Below, one piece after another: positions 26,076 through 34,513 of a stretch of DNA of 64,000 bases (position 1 is its first letter; each line of letters begins with the position of its first letter). The notes under the pieces are model-generated. The model saw nothing but the letters and a program-made list of their open reading frames with translations. It made no database searches and was not told where the DNA came from. The DNA comes from Bacteroides ndongoniae. GTDB lineage: Bacteria; Bacteroidota; Bacteroidia; Bacteroidales; Bacteroidaceae. The stretch spans positions 2,031,664 to 2,095,663 of the forward strand of contig NZ_FNVV01000014.1 of the NCBI RefSeq assembly GCF_900108345.1, written 5' to 3'. Both the position numbers and the translations under genes were made by a program.

Positions 26076-27657
26076 AAAACAAGTACCCCAGCCTCGTCAC
26101 CAACAGCAGCGCCACTCCCCCCAATGCCCAGTAGACGGCACGTGCCGTAGGGCGATACAGTGCCCTGCAAAGCAGGTAGATGCATACATAAATCATGATC
26201 AGTTCTGCCACATGCAGCCTAATGCCGTCAATCGACGAACCCGGCAACGACTCTATCCAGCGCAGTCCCTCGTTTTGCAAGCGCACCAGCACCCGAAGTC
26301 CCTCGGCCAGCGGTTGTTGCAACACGGGGAAAGGCGTAAGCAGCAGTACGCCCACCGCCACATACAGCACCAGCGACACCAGCGGAATCACCCATAAGTT
26401 AGTCAGCAGAAAATGGACAGAAAACCGTCCGAAGTAGAATGCCACCAGCGGGGCCGCCCCCACCTGCGCCGCCAACGAAACCGCCAGCAATCCATACACC
26501 CATCGCAGGAAACGGTTGCCGAATGGGCACAGCGACCACAATCCCGGCATCAGCAACAGAATTGCCGCCACTGCCGAGAACGACATCTGGAAACCTACAT
26601 CGAACAGCCAGCACGGACGCCAGCACAGCATCAGGAATGCGGCGACAATCAGCGCGTCCATCGTCAGCACCTTTTCGGTACGCAGTCCCACCACCACAAA
26701 CAGCGAACACATCAGCACCGCACGCACCACCGACGACGAAAGCCCCGTCAGGAAAGCAAACGCCCACAACAGCCCCACAGCTACCAGCGACAGAAAAGGC
26801 TTCAAACGCCTCCACCGCTTCCACAAGGGTACGAAAAACACAAGAATCAACGCATAGATGAAACCGACGTGCAGTCCCGAGAGTGCCAGTACATGACTGG
26901 CTCCCGATACGGAATACGTTTCCATAAGTTCCTTGCTCAAATCGGTCTTGTCGCCCAGAGTCAGCGCGGAAAGAACCGCCAACTCATCGCCTGCAAACCC
27001 CAGACGGCGATAGATGCCCAGCAACTCTTCACGCAGGTCGAGCGCCTTCTGCCGCAGAGTACGTTCCGAGGAATGCCCCGTCTTTATCCATTTCCCCGCG
27101 GGCACATAGGCCGTACCACTCACACCGTTGTGTTTCAGGTAGCGGGCATAGTCGAACCCGGCCGCTACACCCTCGTTGGAAGGAGGTTTGAGCCGCGCTC
27201 TTACCCACAGCGTGTCGCCCCGCTGCAAGGCAAGCGAAACGGAATCTTTAGCTATATAGAACAGAAATTCAGGTCGCCCGTAGCAGAGCGAAAGCGTATC
27301 GCCCCTCGCCTCGGCCAGCAACCTGGCCCGGCACATGACGGTCTTGGGCTTCGGTTCGGGAACCTCAGTCAGCAGAATCTGGCAGTCGGAAATCCCGTTT
27401 CCGACGTCGTAGTGCGTAAGCTTCAGTTGTTGCCCCATCAGCAGAAAGCCAAAGGCAAACATCATCACATAGGTCAACAGTCCGAAAAATATTCTGCCAG
27501 AACGCCGCAGGCACACCATCAGCAGCACACATGCCACCCCTACTGCCAGGCTGACGTCCGTCCATTGCCACGAGGGGCAATAGTCGGCACACGCAATACC
27601 AGCCATCAGCATTACCAACAGCCGCAGGAAAGGATGTCGCCGCCAGACAGACGACAT
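26071..27657 (-). CDS. ComEC/Rec2-family competence-type membrane channel, lacking the metallo-beta-lactamase domain
   Basis: This 528-aa polytopic membrane protein has an N-terminal DUF4131-like region with early membrane segments and an OB-like soluble part (residues about 90-200), then the Competence domain with ALSGLHVGFIYALILVFF and TGLSSSVVRAVLMCSLFVVVG. ComEC carries single-stranded DNA across the inner membrane during uptake. The protein ends after the last membrane segments and has none of the C-terminal metallo-beta-lactamase domain of Firmicutes ComEC. Its ATG follows the rpe stop codon directly (TAAATG), which implies translational coupling. Confidence 0.88.
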   Translation of the reverse strand: MSSVWRRHPFLRLLVMLMAGIACADYCPSWQWTDVSLAVGVACVLLMVCLRRSGRIFFGLLTYVMMFAFGFLLMGQQLKLTHYDVGNGISDCQILLTEVPEPKPKTVMCRARLLAEARGDTLSLCYGRPEFLFYIAKDSVSLALQRGDTLWVRARLKPPSNEGVAAGFDYARYLKHNGVSGTAYVPAGKWIKTGHSSERTLRQKALDLREELLGIYRRLGFAGDELAVLSALTLGDKTDLSKELMETYSVSGASHVLALSGLHVGFIYALILVFFVPLWKRWRRLKPFLSLVAVGLLWAFAFLTGLSSSVVRAVLMCSLFVVVGLRTEKVLTMDALIVAAFLMLCWRPCWLFDVGFQMSFSAVAAILLLMPGLWSLCPFGNRFLRWVYGLLAVSLAAQVGAAPLVAFYFGRFSVHFLLTNLWVIPLVSLVLYVAVGVLLLTPFPVLQQPLAEGLRVLVRLQNEGLRWIESLPGSSIDGIRLHVAELIMIYVCIYLLCRALYRPTARAVYWALGGVALLLVTRLGYLFY

Positions 27658-28308
27658 TTACAGCCGCTTTAACGAACGGATAGCCTCTTCCTGATCGGGA
27701 GCTGCAAACACGGCACTGCCCGCTACCAGCACATCGGCACCGGCAGCCACCAGCCGTGCACCCGTTTCCAGATTCACGCCGCCATCCACCTCGATCAGGG
27801 CATCCGAACCCGAAAGCGTAATCAGTTCGCGCAGCTCGCGTACCTTCTCTATCGAATGTTCGATGAACTTCTGTCCGCCGAAGCCGGGATTGACACTCAT
27901 CAGCAGCACCATGTACACGTCGTTGATGATGTCCTTCAGCATGCACACCGGAGTGGCCGGATTGATGGTCACCGCCGGCTGCATACCCGCCTCACGAATC
28001 TGTTGCACCACGCGGTGCAGGTGGGGACAGGCTTCGTAGTGCACGTTCATCACGTGTGCGCCCAGTGCCTTCACTTCGGGAATGAACTTCTCGGGCTGCA
28101 CTATCATCAGATGCACGTCCAGCGGTTTGCGTGCCAGCTTGGCTACGTACTTCAGCACGGGGAAGCCGAAAGAAATGTTGGGCACAAACACACCGTCCAT
28201 GATGTCGATGTGCACCCAGTCGGCTTCGCTACGGTTCAGCATCTCAATGTCGTCCGCCAGATGACCGAAGTCGGCAGACAGGATAGAGGGAGAAATAATC
28301 GGTTTCAT
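27658..28308 (-). CDS. rpe: Ribulose-phosphate 3-epimerase
   Basis: This 216-aa TIM-barrel enzyme interconverts ribulose-5-phosphate and xylulose-5-phosphate in the pentose phosphate pathway. Key motifs are ISPSILSADF (5-14), VHIDIMDGVFVPN (32-44), LDVHLMI (63-69), VNPGFGGQKFI (about 139-149) and EVDGGVN (173-179). It sits between fmt (40 bp upstream) and comEC (directly abutting). Confidence 0.96.
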   Translation of the reverse strand: MKPIISPSILSADFGHLADDIEMLNRSEADWVHIDIMDGVFVPNISFGFPVLKYVAKLARKPLDVHLMIVQPEKFIPEVKALGAHVMNVHYEACPHLHRVVQQIREAGMQPAVTINPATPVCMLKDIINDVYMVLLMSVNPGFGGQKFIEHSIEKVRELRELITLSGSDALIEVDGGVNLETGARLVAAGADVLVAGSAVFAAPDQEEAIRSLKRL

Positions 28309-28347
28309 AACACAGTCATAGTATCTCTAAAGGTTCTGTTCTCTGTT

Positions 28348-29319
28348 TCATCTCACGAAGCGCGCCTCGTCCGTCAGCCGGAAGCCGCGCAGCAGTTCGT
28401 CGGTCTTCAGCCGTTTCTTGCCGGGAAGCTGCAAGGCGCAGATGCCCACAAATCCGTCGGCTGCCGCCACGCGGATGTAGGTCTTGCCGTCGGTCTGTAG
28501 CGTACCGGGCTCCAGCGAATGGGGCGTCATGATCTTTTCCGTCTGGAAGATTTTCACTACGACCGGTTCGCCTTCCGGCAGTTTCAGCTCTGCCCATGCG
28601 GCAGGATAGGGCGAAAGGCCGCGCACAAAGTCGTAGATGCGCTTCACCGGCTGGTTCCAGTCGATGCGGCATGTCTCCTTGAAGATTTTGGGAGCCGGTT
28701 TCAGCTCGCCCGTCACGCCCATCTCTTCTTGCGGGATGCTGTGGATGCTGCCGTCCAGAATGGCGTCCACGGTTTCGGTCACCAGTTTGCCGCCCAGCAC
28801 CATCAGCTTGTCGTGGACGATGCCCACGTCGTCGGTATCGGCTATGGGGACGCGCACCTGCTGAATGACTTCGCCCGTATCAATCTCGTGCTTCAGGAAG
28901 AAAGTCGTGATGCCCGTCTCCGTCTCGCCGTTGATGACTGCCCAGTTGATGGGCGCCGCGCCACGATATTGGGGCAGCAGGGAGGCGTGCAGGTTGAAGG
29001 TTCCCAAGCGGGGCATGTTCCACACCACTTCGGGCAGCATGCGGAATGCCACCACAATCTGCAGGTCGGCCTTCCAGGCACGCAAGGCTTCCACAAACTC
29101 CTCGTTCTTCAGTTTCTCGGGCTGAAGCAGGGGCAAGTTATATTCCAGCGCATACTGCTTGACGGGCGAGTATTGCAACTTGTGTCCGCGACCGGCAGGC
29201 TTGTCGGGCATGGTGATGACGCCCACTACGTTGTAACCGCCTTCCACCAGGCAGCGCAGGGCCTCCACGGCAAAGTCGGGAGTACCCATATATACAATGC
29301 GTAAATCTTCTTTCTTCAT
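28348..29319 (-). CDS. fmt: Methionyl-tRNA formyltransferase
   Basis: This 323-aa enzyme formylates initiator Met-tRNA using 10-formyltetrahydrofolate. The start at 29319 (MKKEDLRIVYMGTPDFAVEA) is fixed by family length and the promoter; an upstream in-frame start would add 28 unrelated residues. Catalytic Asn109, His111 and Asp147 lie in FNLHASLLPQYRGAAPINWA and LKHEIDTGEVI, and the C-terminal tRNA-binding domain is present. It is the first gene of the fmt-rpe-comEC unit. Confidence 0.96.
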   Translation of the reverse strand: MKKEDLRIVYMGTPDFAVEALRCLVEGGYNVVGVITMPDKPAGRGHKLQYSPVKQYALEYNLPLLQPEKLKNEEFVEALRAWKADLQIVVAFRMLPEVVWNMPRLGTFNLHASLLPQYRGAAPINWAVINGETETGITTFFLKHEIDTGEVIQQVRVPIADTDDVGIVHDKLMVLGGKLVTETVDAILDGSIHSIPQEEMGVTGELKPAPKIFKETCRIDWNQPVKRIYDFVRGLSPYPAAWAELKLPEGEPVVVKIFQTEKIMTPHSLEPGTLQTDGKTYIRVAAADGFVGICALQLPGKKRLKTDELLRGFRLTDEARFVR

Positions 29320-29373
29320 TTGTCTAAGGATTTTAGGGGCAGCCGCAACAGGTGAAGCCGCTTTAGTTATCCG

Positions 29374-29404
29374 CAAAGGTAGACAATTCTTCCTTATCGT
29401 CAAA
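29374..29404 (-). promoter_or_regulatory. Promoter of fmt-rpe-comEC
   Basis: On the minus strand, TTTG (29404-29401), 19 nt and TACCTTTG (29381-29374) match both elements exactly. It lies 55 bp before the fmt start. Confidence 0.78.
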
Positions 29405-29419
29405 GATTTATCTTTAGAA

Positions 29420-29457
29420 TGGTGAATGGTTAATGGTTAATGATTAATGGTTAATGA
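29420..29457. repeat. ATGGTTAATGATTAATGG tandem words (left arm)
   Basis: Four to five copies of a 7-nt TTAATGG/TTAATGA word. The inverted version recurs at 29927-30010, so the two flank the short transcript unit between them. Confidence 0.75.
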
Positions 29458-29501
29458 AGGGGGATGGTGAAGCAGAAAAGCGAAAAAAATATAAGAAAGA
29501 T

Positions 29502-29532
29502 ATTGATATATAATGATAAAATCTTATTTTTG
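29502..29532 (+). promoter_or_regulatory. Promoter of a short + strand transcript
   Basis: ATTG (29502-29505), 19 nt and TATTTTTG (29525-29532). A terminator follows at 29801, giving a transcript of about 300 nt. Confidence 0.6.
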
Positions 29533-29564
29533 CGATTAGTTCATAGCACACAAATCTGATATTT

Positions 29565-29759
29565 ATGGCAGAAAAGCACTCTGTAATAAGCACAACGCGT
29601 ATGGCCAGCTTCGCAAACAAAGAGCAGCCTTCCCCCCTTTACTGGCAAAGGGAGGTTTCTTGTGTGCCCTTTTCCATTCATCATCCATCCAATAAGTCAG
29701 CTAAGAATTTGGATATGTGCGGAATTTGTGTAAACACACACACACACATTCTCACCTGA
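29565..29759 (+). CDS. Possible small ORF or leader peptide (64 codons)
   Basis: An ATG 32 nt after a good -7 element opens 64 codons ending in MCGICVNTHTHILT and a stop at 29757, 41 bp before a strong hairpin with a T run. The composition is unlike a folded protein, and the alternating Thr/His codons near the end recall attenuator leader peptides. However, no histidine or threonine gene lies downstream. It may instead be a small RNA with incidental coding potential. Confidence 0.35.
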   Translation: MAEKHSVISTTRMASFANKEQPSPLYWQREVSCVPFSIHHPSNKSAKNLDMCGICVNTHTHILT

Positions 29760-29800
29760 CGTTAGTCGCGCGTCAATATACCTTATTATTATATATATGC

Positions 29801-29840
29801 AAGGGCGGGAACTCTTTATTCGGGAGTTTTCCGCCCTTTT
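29801..29840 (+). terminator. Rho-independent terminator
   Basis: AAGGGCGG (29801-29808) pairs with CCGCCCTT (29831-29838), with an inner AACTC/GAGTT stem and a following T run. It ends the short + strand transcript. Confidence 0.85.
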
Positions 29841-29926
29841 CTGTTGTTTCCTGCTGCACTTGGGCGGGGCGGGGAAAAAATGAAGAACAGGAAAATGAAG
29901 AATGAAGAACGAAGAATGAAGAATTT

Positions 29927-30010
29927 ATTAACCATTTACCATTAATCATTAACCATTAATCATTAACCATTAATCATTAACCATTAATCATTAACCATTT
30001 ACCATTAATC
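29927..30010. repeat. ATTAACCATTAATC tandem words (right arm)
   Basis: About five copies of a 14-bp word (ATTAACCATTAATC) run to 2 bp before the DUF3575 gene. It is the inverted partner of 29420-29457. It is preceded by GAATGAAGAA-type words at about 29880-29924. Confidence 0.8.
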
Positions 30011-30011
30011 C

Positions 30012-30587
30012 ATGATAGACTTGAAAAAACTGATTGCGACCGTATTGTTGTCGCTGTTGCTGCTCCCGGCCATGGCGCAGCAGGGGGCAGGCATAAGCCC
30101 GGCCGAACCCCGTTTGTCCCTGCGGGCGAATCTGCTGCGCTGGGCATCCCTTACGCCCGATCTGGGGCTGGAGTGGCGCATCAACCCCTCGTGGGGCATA
30201 CTGGTCAGTAGCTCGTGGACCGCGTGGAGCTGGAGCAACCGCGACCGCCGCTATGCGCTGTGGGAAGTGATGCCCGAGGCGCGTCGTTATGTCGGCAAGG
30301 AGAAGCGCGGCTATTTCGGCGCGATGTTCAAGACGGGCGAGTTCAACTACAAACTATCTGAAACAGGCAAGCAAGGAAGCCTGACGGGCGGCGGACTGAC
30401 GGGCGGCTATCGGATGAGGCTGACCGACGCACTGGTGCTCGACTTCTCGCTGGCCGTGGGATACCTGAAGGCCGACTACGACCGCTACGAGGTGGTCGAC
30501 GGTGTGCGTGTCTTCCGTGGCACGAAGACCCGTAACTGGTGGGGACCGATTGATGCGGGGGTGACTTTGGGATGGAGAATTAAATGA
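30012..30587 (+). CDS. DUF3575 outer-membrane protein, first gene of fimbrial island 2
   Basis: This 191-aa exported protein has a signal peptide cleaved near PAMAQ (residue 22-23). The DUF3575 pattern is visible: LSLRANLLRWASLTPDLGLE (36-55), WRINPSWGILVSSSWTAWSW, and MPEARRYVG, ending in a WGPIDAGVTLGWRIK strand. DUF3575 proteins are outer-membrane barrels found at the head of Mfa/Fim-like fimbrial clusters in Bacteroidales. It is followed within 55 bp by a lipoprotein gene and two fimbrillin-like genes on the same strand. Confidence 0.9.
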   Translation: MIDLKKLIATVLLSLLLLPAMAQQGAGISPAEPRLSLRANLLRWASLTPDLGLEWRINPSWGILVSSSWTAWSWSNRDRRYALWEVMPEARRYVGKEKRGYFGAMFKTGEFNYKLSETGKQGSLTGGGLTGGYRMRLTDALVLDFSLAVGYLKADYDRYEVVDGVRVFRGTKTRNWWGPIDAGVTLGWRIK

Positions 30588-30640
30588 AGAATGAGGAATG
30601 AAGAATGAAGAATTAAATGAGGAATGAGGAATTGAGTGGT
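30583..30640. repeat. GAATGAGGAATGAAGAAT low-complexity words
   Basis: Six or so copies of a GAATGAGG/GAATGAAG word fill the gap between two genes of island 2 and overlap the end of the first. Related words occur at 29880-29924, 35015-35100 and 59103-59130. Confidence 0.7.
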
Positions 30641-31483
30641 ATGAAGAAGATATACTATATGATAGGTGTGGCAGCCATGCTGCTGTCCGCTTGCGTGAAG
30701 AACACGCTCTACCGCACGCCCCACCCCGACCGGGGAGCTGTCACCATCAGCCTGACGGGACTGGCGGCTACTGACGATTATGTGATGGACATCGACGGGC
30801 AGACGGCCGACATCGACGGTTCGCCCTTTACCTGCCCGTGGCTGCTTGCGCCGGGAGCGCACAGCCTGGTGGTCTACAACCGTGCCGAGGGCTTCACCTT
30901 CGACGGACGGACAGCACGGGTCAATGCCCCCGGCGGCATGAGTCGTGCGGACGGTGCATCCGTCATTCCCCTGCCGGGCTACCTGAAGACCGCCTGCCGG
31001 GAGATGACGGTGGCTGCCGACGACACGCTGCGCGTCAGCCCCGCCCCGCAGCAGCGCGTGCGCGACCTGCAACTGGAACTGGAGGTGACGCAGGGCCGCC
31101 CCGAACTGATACAGAGCGTCACTGCCACCCTTGGCGGCATAGCCGGTGCCTTCGACATGGAGGCGGAACAGACCATCGGCGAACCTGTCTCCACGGTCTT
31201 TGCCTTTGCCCGCGAAGGCAGCAAGCTCACGGCCAACGTGCGCCTGCTGGGTGCGATGGGAGCCGTGCAGACCATGGTGCTGGACATCGTATTTGTGGAC
31301 GGCGGACGCACACAGCGCACGGAGGTCGACCTGACGGAAGCCCTTGCGGACTTTAACGGCGATATGACCACCGCCTACCGCGTGACCGGCACGCTGGAAA
31401 CGCCTGTCGGCATGGAGGAAGGCAACGCCGAAATCACCGGTTGGGAACCGGTGGACGGAGGCGATGTGGATGCGGGGATGTAG
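30641..31483 (+). CDS. Fimbrial cluster lipoprotein (DUF5119 / FimB-Mfa2-like)
   Basis: This 280-aa lipoprotein starts at ATG 30641 (MKKIYYMIGVAAMLLSAC, Cys18); an ATG 24 bp upstream would bury the signal peptide and lies inside the repeat. After the lipobox comes a beta-rich region (GAVTISLTGLAATDDYVMDI, PWLLAPGAHSLVVYN) resembling proteins that accompany DUF3575 and fimbrillins. It probably anchors or assembles the fimbrium. Family assignment rests on position and general pattern. Confidence 0.72.
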   Translation: MKKIYYMIGVAAMLLSACVKNTLYRTPHPDRGAVTISLTGLAATDDYVMDIDGQTADIDGSPFTCPWLLAPGAHSLVVYNRAEGFTFDGRTARVNAPGGMSRADGASVIPLPGYLKTACREMTVAADDTLRVSPAPQQRVRDLQLELEVTQGRPELIQSVTATLGGIAGAFDMEAEQTIGEPVSTVFAFAREGSKLTANVRLLGAMGAVQTMVLDIVFVDGGRTQRTEVDLTEALADFNGDMTTAYRVTGTLETPVGMEEGNAEITGWEPVDGGDVDAGM

Positions 31484-31517
31484 GAAAATTAATAATTAAC
31501 AATTAATAGTGAATAGG

Positions 31518-32387
31518 ATGAAAACAAGACATTTTGCACTCGCAGCGCTGGCACTGACACTGGCCGCCTGCAACAACGACAACGAGAACCTGAACGGTGG
31601 CCCGGTAGCCGCCCAGTTTACGGCCGAAATCTATGAGGCTGCATCTACCCGCGTCAATTCGGAAGGAACCGACTGGACCGACGGCGACCGCATCGGCATC
31701 ACCGGTGCAGGCTGCTCCAACGTGCCCTACAAGAGAGAGAACGGACAGTTCGTGACCGACGGTACGACCATCTATTTCAATGACACCGAAACGCATACCT
31801 TCCATGCCTACTATCCGTATCAGTCTGACGGCGGAACGGTGACCGTCAGCACCGCAGCCGACAAGCAGGGCACGGGCATCGACTTCCTCTTTGCCTCGGG
31901 AGCCACGGGCGACACCCACAACCCGACGGTGAGCTTCACCGGCGACCATGCGTTCCACCACTGCATGAGTCTCATCAAGTTCACCTTCAAGGCAGGCGAT
32001 GGTCTCATTTTCAACGAAACGGAACCTGCCGGCTACACGTTGGAGGGGCTGAAGCATGAAGGCACATTCGACACGGCTACCGGCACGACTGCCGTAACCG
32101 CAGCCTCCGAATCGCCGATTACCATGCAGCTGGGCGGTGCCACCACTTCGCAAGTCATCATTCTCCCGCAGGGAGTGACCACCTCTCTTGACCTTACAGT
32201 GTCTTTCAACGGACTGGACTATACAACCACACTGCCGAATCCATCCAAGCCTGAAGCGAATCAGTTCTCCGCAGGCTATGCCTACACCTACAACATAACG
32301 CTCAGTAACAATGGTATCACGGTGGAAGAACCGGAGATCAAGCCGTGGGAACCCGGAGATTCGAACGATGTAAGCATCACGCTGTAA
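31518..32387 (+). CDS. Fimbrillin family protein (Mfa-like)
   Basis: This 289-aa lipoprotein starts at the ATG at 31518 (MKTRHFALAALALTLAAC, Cys18); a GTG nine bases upstream is less likely. The mature part has the Mfa_like_1 pattern: TRVNSEGTDWTDGDRIGITG, HTFHAYYPYQSDGG, AFHHCMSLIKFTFKAG and GYAYTYNITLSNNGITVEEPEIKPWEPG near the end. Such proteins are polymerised pilin subunits or accessory pilins. It lies between the anchor-like lipoprotein and the GLUG protein. Confidence 0.9.
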   Translation: MKTRHFALAALALTLAACNNDNENLNGGPVAAQFTAEIYEAASTRVNSEGTDWTDGDRIGITGAGCSNVPYKRENGQFVTDGTTIYFNDTETHTFHAYYPYQSDGGTVTVSTAADKQGTGIDFLFASGATGDTHNPTVSFTGDHAFHHCMSLIKFTFKAGDGLIFNETEPAGYTLEGLKHEGTFDTATGTTAVTAASESPITMQLGGATTSQVIILPQGVTTSLDLTVSFNGLDYTTTLPNPSKPEANQFSAGYAYTYNITLSNNGITVEEPEIKPWEPGDSNDVSITL

Positions 32388-32510
32388 GCCCCACATACCG
32401 CTGCACCGGCGCATGCGTCAAGCCGGAGCTGCCCATAGATATTATGGTGCGACGGCCGCCTTCGCAGGCGGCGGCAGCACAAAACGAAAACAAATAAAAA
32501 ACAACCCGAT

Positions 32511-34301
32511 ATGAAGAAAAGACATTCCATCCATGTCCTTCTTGCCGCAGCCGCGCTGCTCCTTGCCATGGCTGCCTGCACGAAGGACGAACTGGCGGAC
32601 GGCGACCGTCTGCCCGAAGGACAATACCCCCTTGAGATAGCCCGCATCACCCTCGGCACCGAGGGCGGCGAGGCGCAGCCCTGGGGCACACCGCAGACAC
32701 GCGTCAGCGAGACCGTGGACGGCACGGGCAGCGTGTTCGACACGGGCGACCTGTTCGCCGTACAGATAGACGGCAAAGACGAGACTGGCATCTACACCGT
32801 GCAGGACGACCACACCGTCAAAGCCGAAACACCCCTGTACTGGAGCGACACCGGCGACCACACCGTCACCGCCTGGTACCCCGCCACGGGCGGCACCCTC
32901 GACCTCGGCGACCAAAGCCAAAGTCTTGCCTACCTGCTGTACGGCTCGGGCACGGGCAACTACCAGACACCCGTCATGCTGACCATTGCCCACCAACTGG
33001 CCAAGGTGCGCGTCACGCCCACAGCCGCGGCACTCGGCGAGGTAACCTCCCTTCAGCTCTATACCTATACACAGTGTACTTATGAAAAGGGCAAGGCCGG
33101 ACAAGGCTCGCAAGAGGGCTGGATAGAGATGAAGAAGTGCGAATACACCGAAAACGGCAACGTCATCAACTGCTGGGAGGCGAACGTGGTGCCCGGCTAC
33201 ACAATAACCAAGCTGCGGGCGAACGGCACCGAGGAGCGCGAACTCTCCTCCGGCATCACTCCCGTGGCAGGCAAGTTCTACAACATCACGCTGGACTATG
33301 ACCCGGGCTATACCACCACGACCGACGACCAGGGACAGACCATCTACAACACGGACAACGGGAAGGGTCTGAAGAACCTCGCCAAGCTGGTGAACGAAGA
33401 GGGGAAGACCGACATCGACATCACCCTGACCGGCGACATCACCCTGACCGGGGAGTGGACGCCGATAGGGACTGAAAGCCAACCATACACCGGCACCTTC
33501 GACGGCGGCGGCAAATATACCATCACGGGGCTGAAGATTGACCAATCGGGAACGGACTATGTAGGACTGATTGGCCGTCTCGGCAGCGGAGGCAAGGTGC
33601 AGGACGTAACGCTGACAGAAGTGAACGTAACAGGTGGCACGCACGTCGGCGGCATTGCGGGACAGAACGACGGCACTGTAGAGAATTGCTCGGTCAATGG
33701 CACGGTGACAGGTAGAGGGTTCAACGATACCGGCGGCATCGTGGGAACGAATTATGGCACCATCTCCGGCTGCTCGGCGGAAGGGACTGTGACGGGTAGT
33801 GTCAATGTCGGCGGAATAGCCGGAGGCAGCTATCTCGGGGTAACCATCGTGGGCTGCTACTCCTCCGCCGCAGTCGAAGGCTACTCCACCGTCGGCGGCG
33901 TGGTGGGCAACCTAGGAAACAATAGCTCCCTCATGGCCAGCTACTCCACGGGCAACGTGACCGTCACATCGACTACCGGCTATGCCGGCGGTGTGGTGGG
34001 AGTTAATGCCCAAGGTACCGTAACCGCCTGCTACCATGCCACGGGAACTGTCAGCGGACAAGGCAATGTCGGCGGCATTGTGGGTATGAACAATAGTGGC
34101 CAAAACACCGCCTGCTACTGGAGCAGCAACCCTGCTAATGGTATTGGCAAAATGGATAGCGGCACCAACGGCACCATCAAGGTGGACGGTACAAATGTTA
34201 AATGGGAAGATACCATTGATTCCATGAACGCCGCCCTGCAGAATGCAGGTTCAGAGTGGCGTTACGAACTCACTGGAGAATTGCCTACCTTGAAAAAATA
34301 G
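32511..34301 (+). CDS. Fimbrillin-like lipoprotein with GLUG repeats (candidate adhesin)
   Basis: This 596-aa lipoprotein (lipobox AMAAC, Cys23) has a fimbrillin-like N-terminal half (VFDTGDLFAVQIDG, YWSDTGDHTVTAWYPATGG, LTIAHQLAKVRV, GKFYNITLDYDPG at about 260). From about residue 330 it is built of repeated GLUG motifs such as YVGLIGRLGSGGKVQDVTL, VGGIAGQNDGTVENCSVNG and VGGIVGMNNSGQNTACYW. GLUG repeats form a right-handed beta-solenoid in surface proteases and adhesins. The C-terminus EWRYELTGELPTLKK ends just before a hairpin array. Confidence 0.9.
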   Translation: MKKRHSIHVLLAAAALLLAMAACTKDELADGDRLPEGQYPLEIARITLGTEGGEAQPWGTPQTRVSETVDGTGSVFDTGDLFAVQIDGKDETGIYTVQDDHTVKAETPLYWSDTGDHTVTAWYPATGGTLDLGDQSQSLAYLLYGSGTGNYQTPVMLTIAHQLAKVRVTPTAAALGEVTSLQLYTYTQCTYEKGKAGQGSQEGWIEMKKCEYTENGNVINCWEANVVPGYTITKLRANGTEERELSSGITPVAGKFYNITLDYDPGYTTTTDDQGQTIYNTDNGKGLKNLAKLVNEEGKTDIDITLTGDITLTGEWTPIGTESQPYTGTFDGGGKYTITGLKIDQSGTDYVGLIGRLGSGGKVQDVTLTEVNVTGGTHVGGIAGQNDGTVENCSVNGTVTGRGFNDTGGIVGTNYGTISGCSAEGTVTGSVNVGGIAGGSYLGVTIVGCYSSAAVEGYSTVGGVVGNLGNNSSLMASYSTGNVTVTSTTGYAGGVVGVNAQGTVTACYHATGTVSGQGNVGGIVGMNNSGQNTACYWSSNPANGIGKMDSGTNGTIKVDGTNVKWEDTIDSMNAALQNAGSEWRYELTGELPTLKK

Positions 34302-34307
34302 TAAACC

Positions 34308-34331
34308 ATCGGGCGGGAAAAGTTCCGCCCG
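34308..34331 (+). terminator. Hairpin after the GLUG gene
   Basis: CGGGCGGGAA and TTCCGCCCG pair with a one-base bulge, starting 7 bp after the stop codon. No T run follows, so it may be an mRNA-end stabiliser more than a full terminator. Confidence 0.5.
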
Positions 34332-34334
34332 CAA

Positions 34335-34422
34335 CGGGAGGCCACCTCCCGCGCATCGGGAGGTCACCTCCCACATATCGGGAAGCCACCTCCTGCACAT
34401 CGGAAGGCCGCCTCCCGCACGC
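34335..34422. repeat. Four-unit 22-bp hairpin array (GGGAGGNCACCTCCC type)
   Basis: Units start at 34335, 34357, 34379 and 34401, each exactly 22 bp. Each contains GGGAGG, three bases and CCTCCC (or close variants), so each can fold by itself; a 7-bp linker (GCGCAT-like) separates the stems. The sequence is unrelated to the CTCGCGAG arrays but the period is the same. Confidence 0.85.
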
Positions 34423-34513
34423 CGGACACTCCGGCACACACGCACAGCAAAAAGAAAAGCCAAGGACGGAGGCTTGTTCCGCCCGCAATATAAACCTGAA
34501 AAAACGAAATGCT

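Noticed and set aside
26413-27672. 419-codon ORF antisense to comEC
   Set aside because: Composition is typical of a shadow frame; the ComEC frame on the other strand is convincing.
32256-34513. HU-like protein starting upstream at 34256
   Set aside because: The longer frame would translate the end of the GLUG gene in another frame and the hairpin array; the HU fold starts at 34514.
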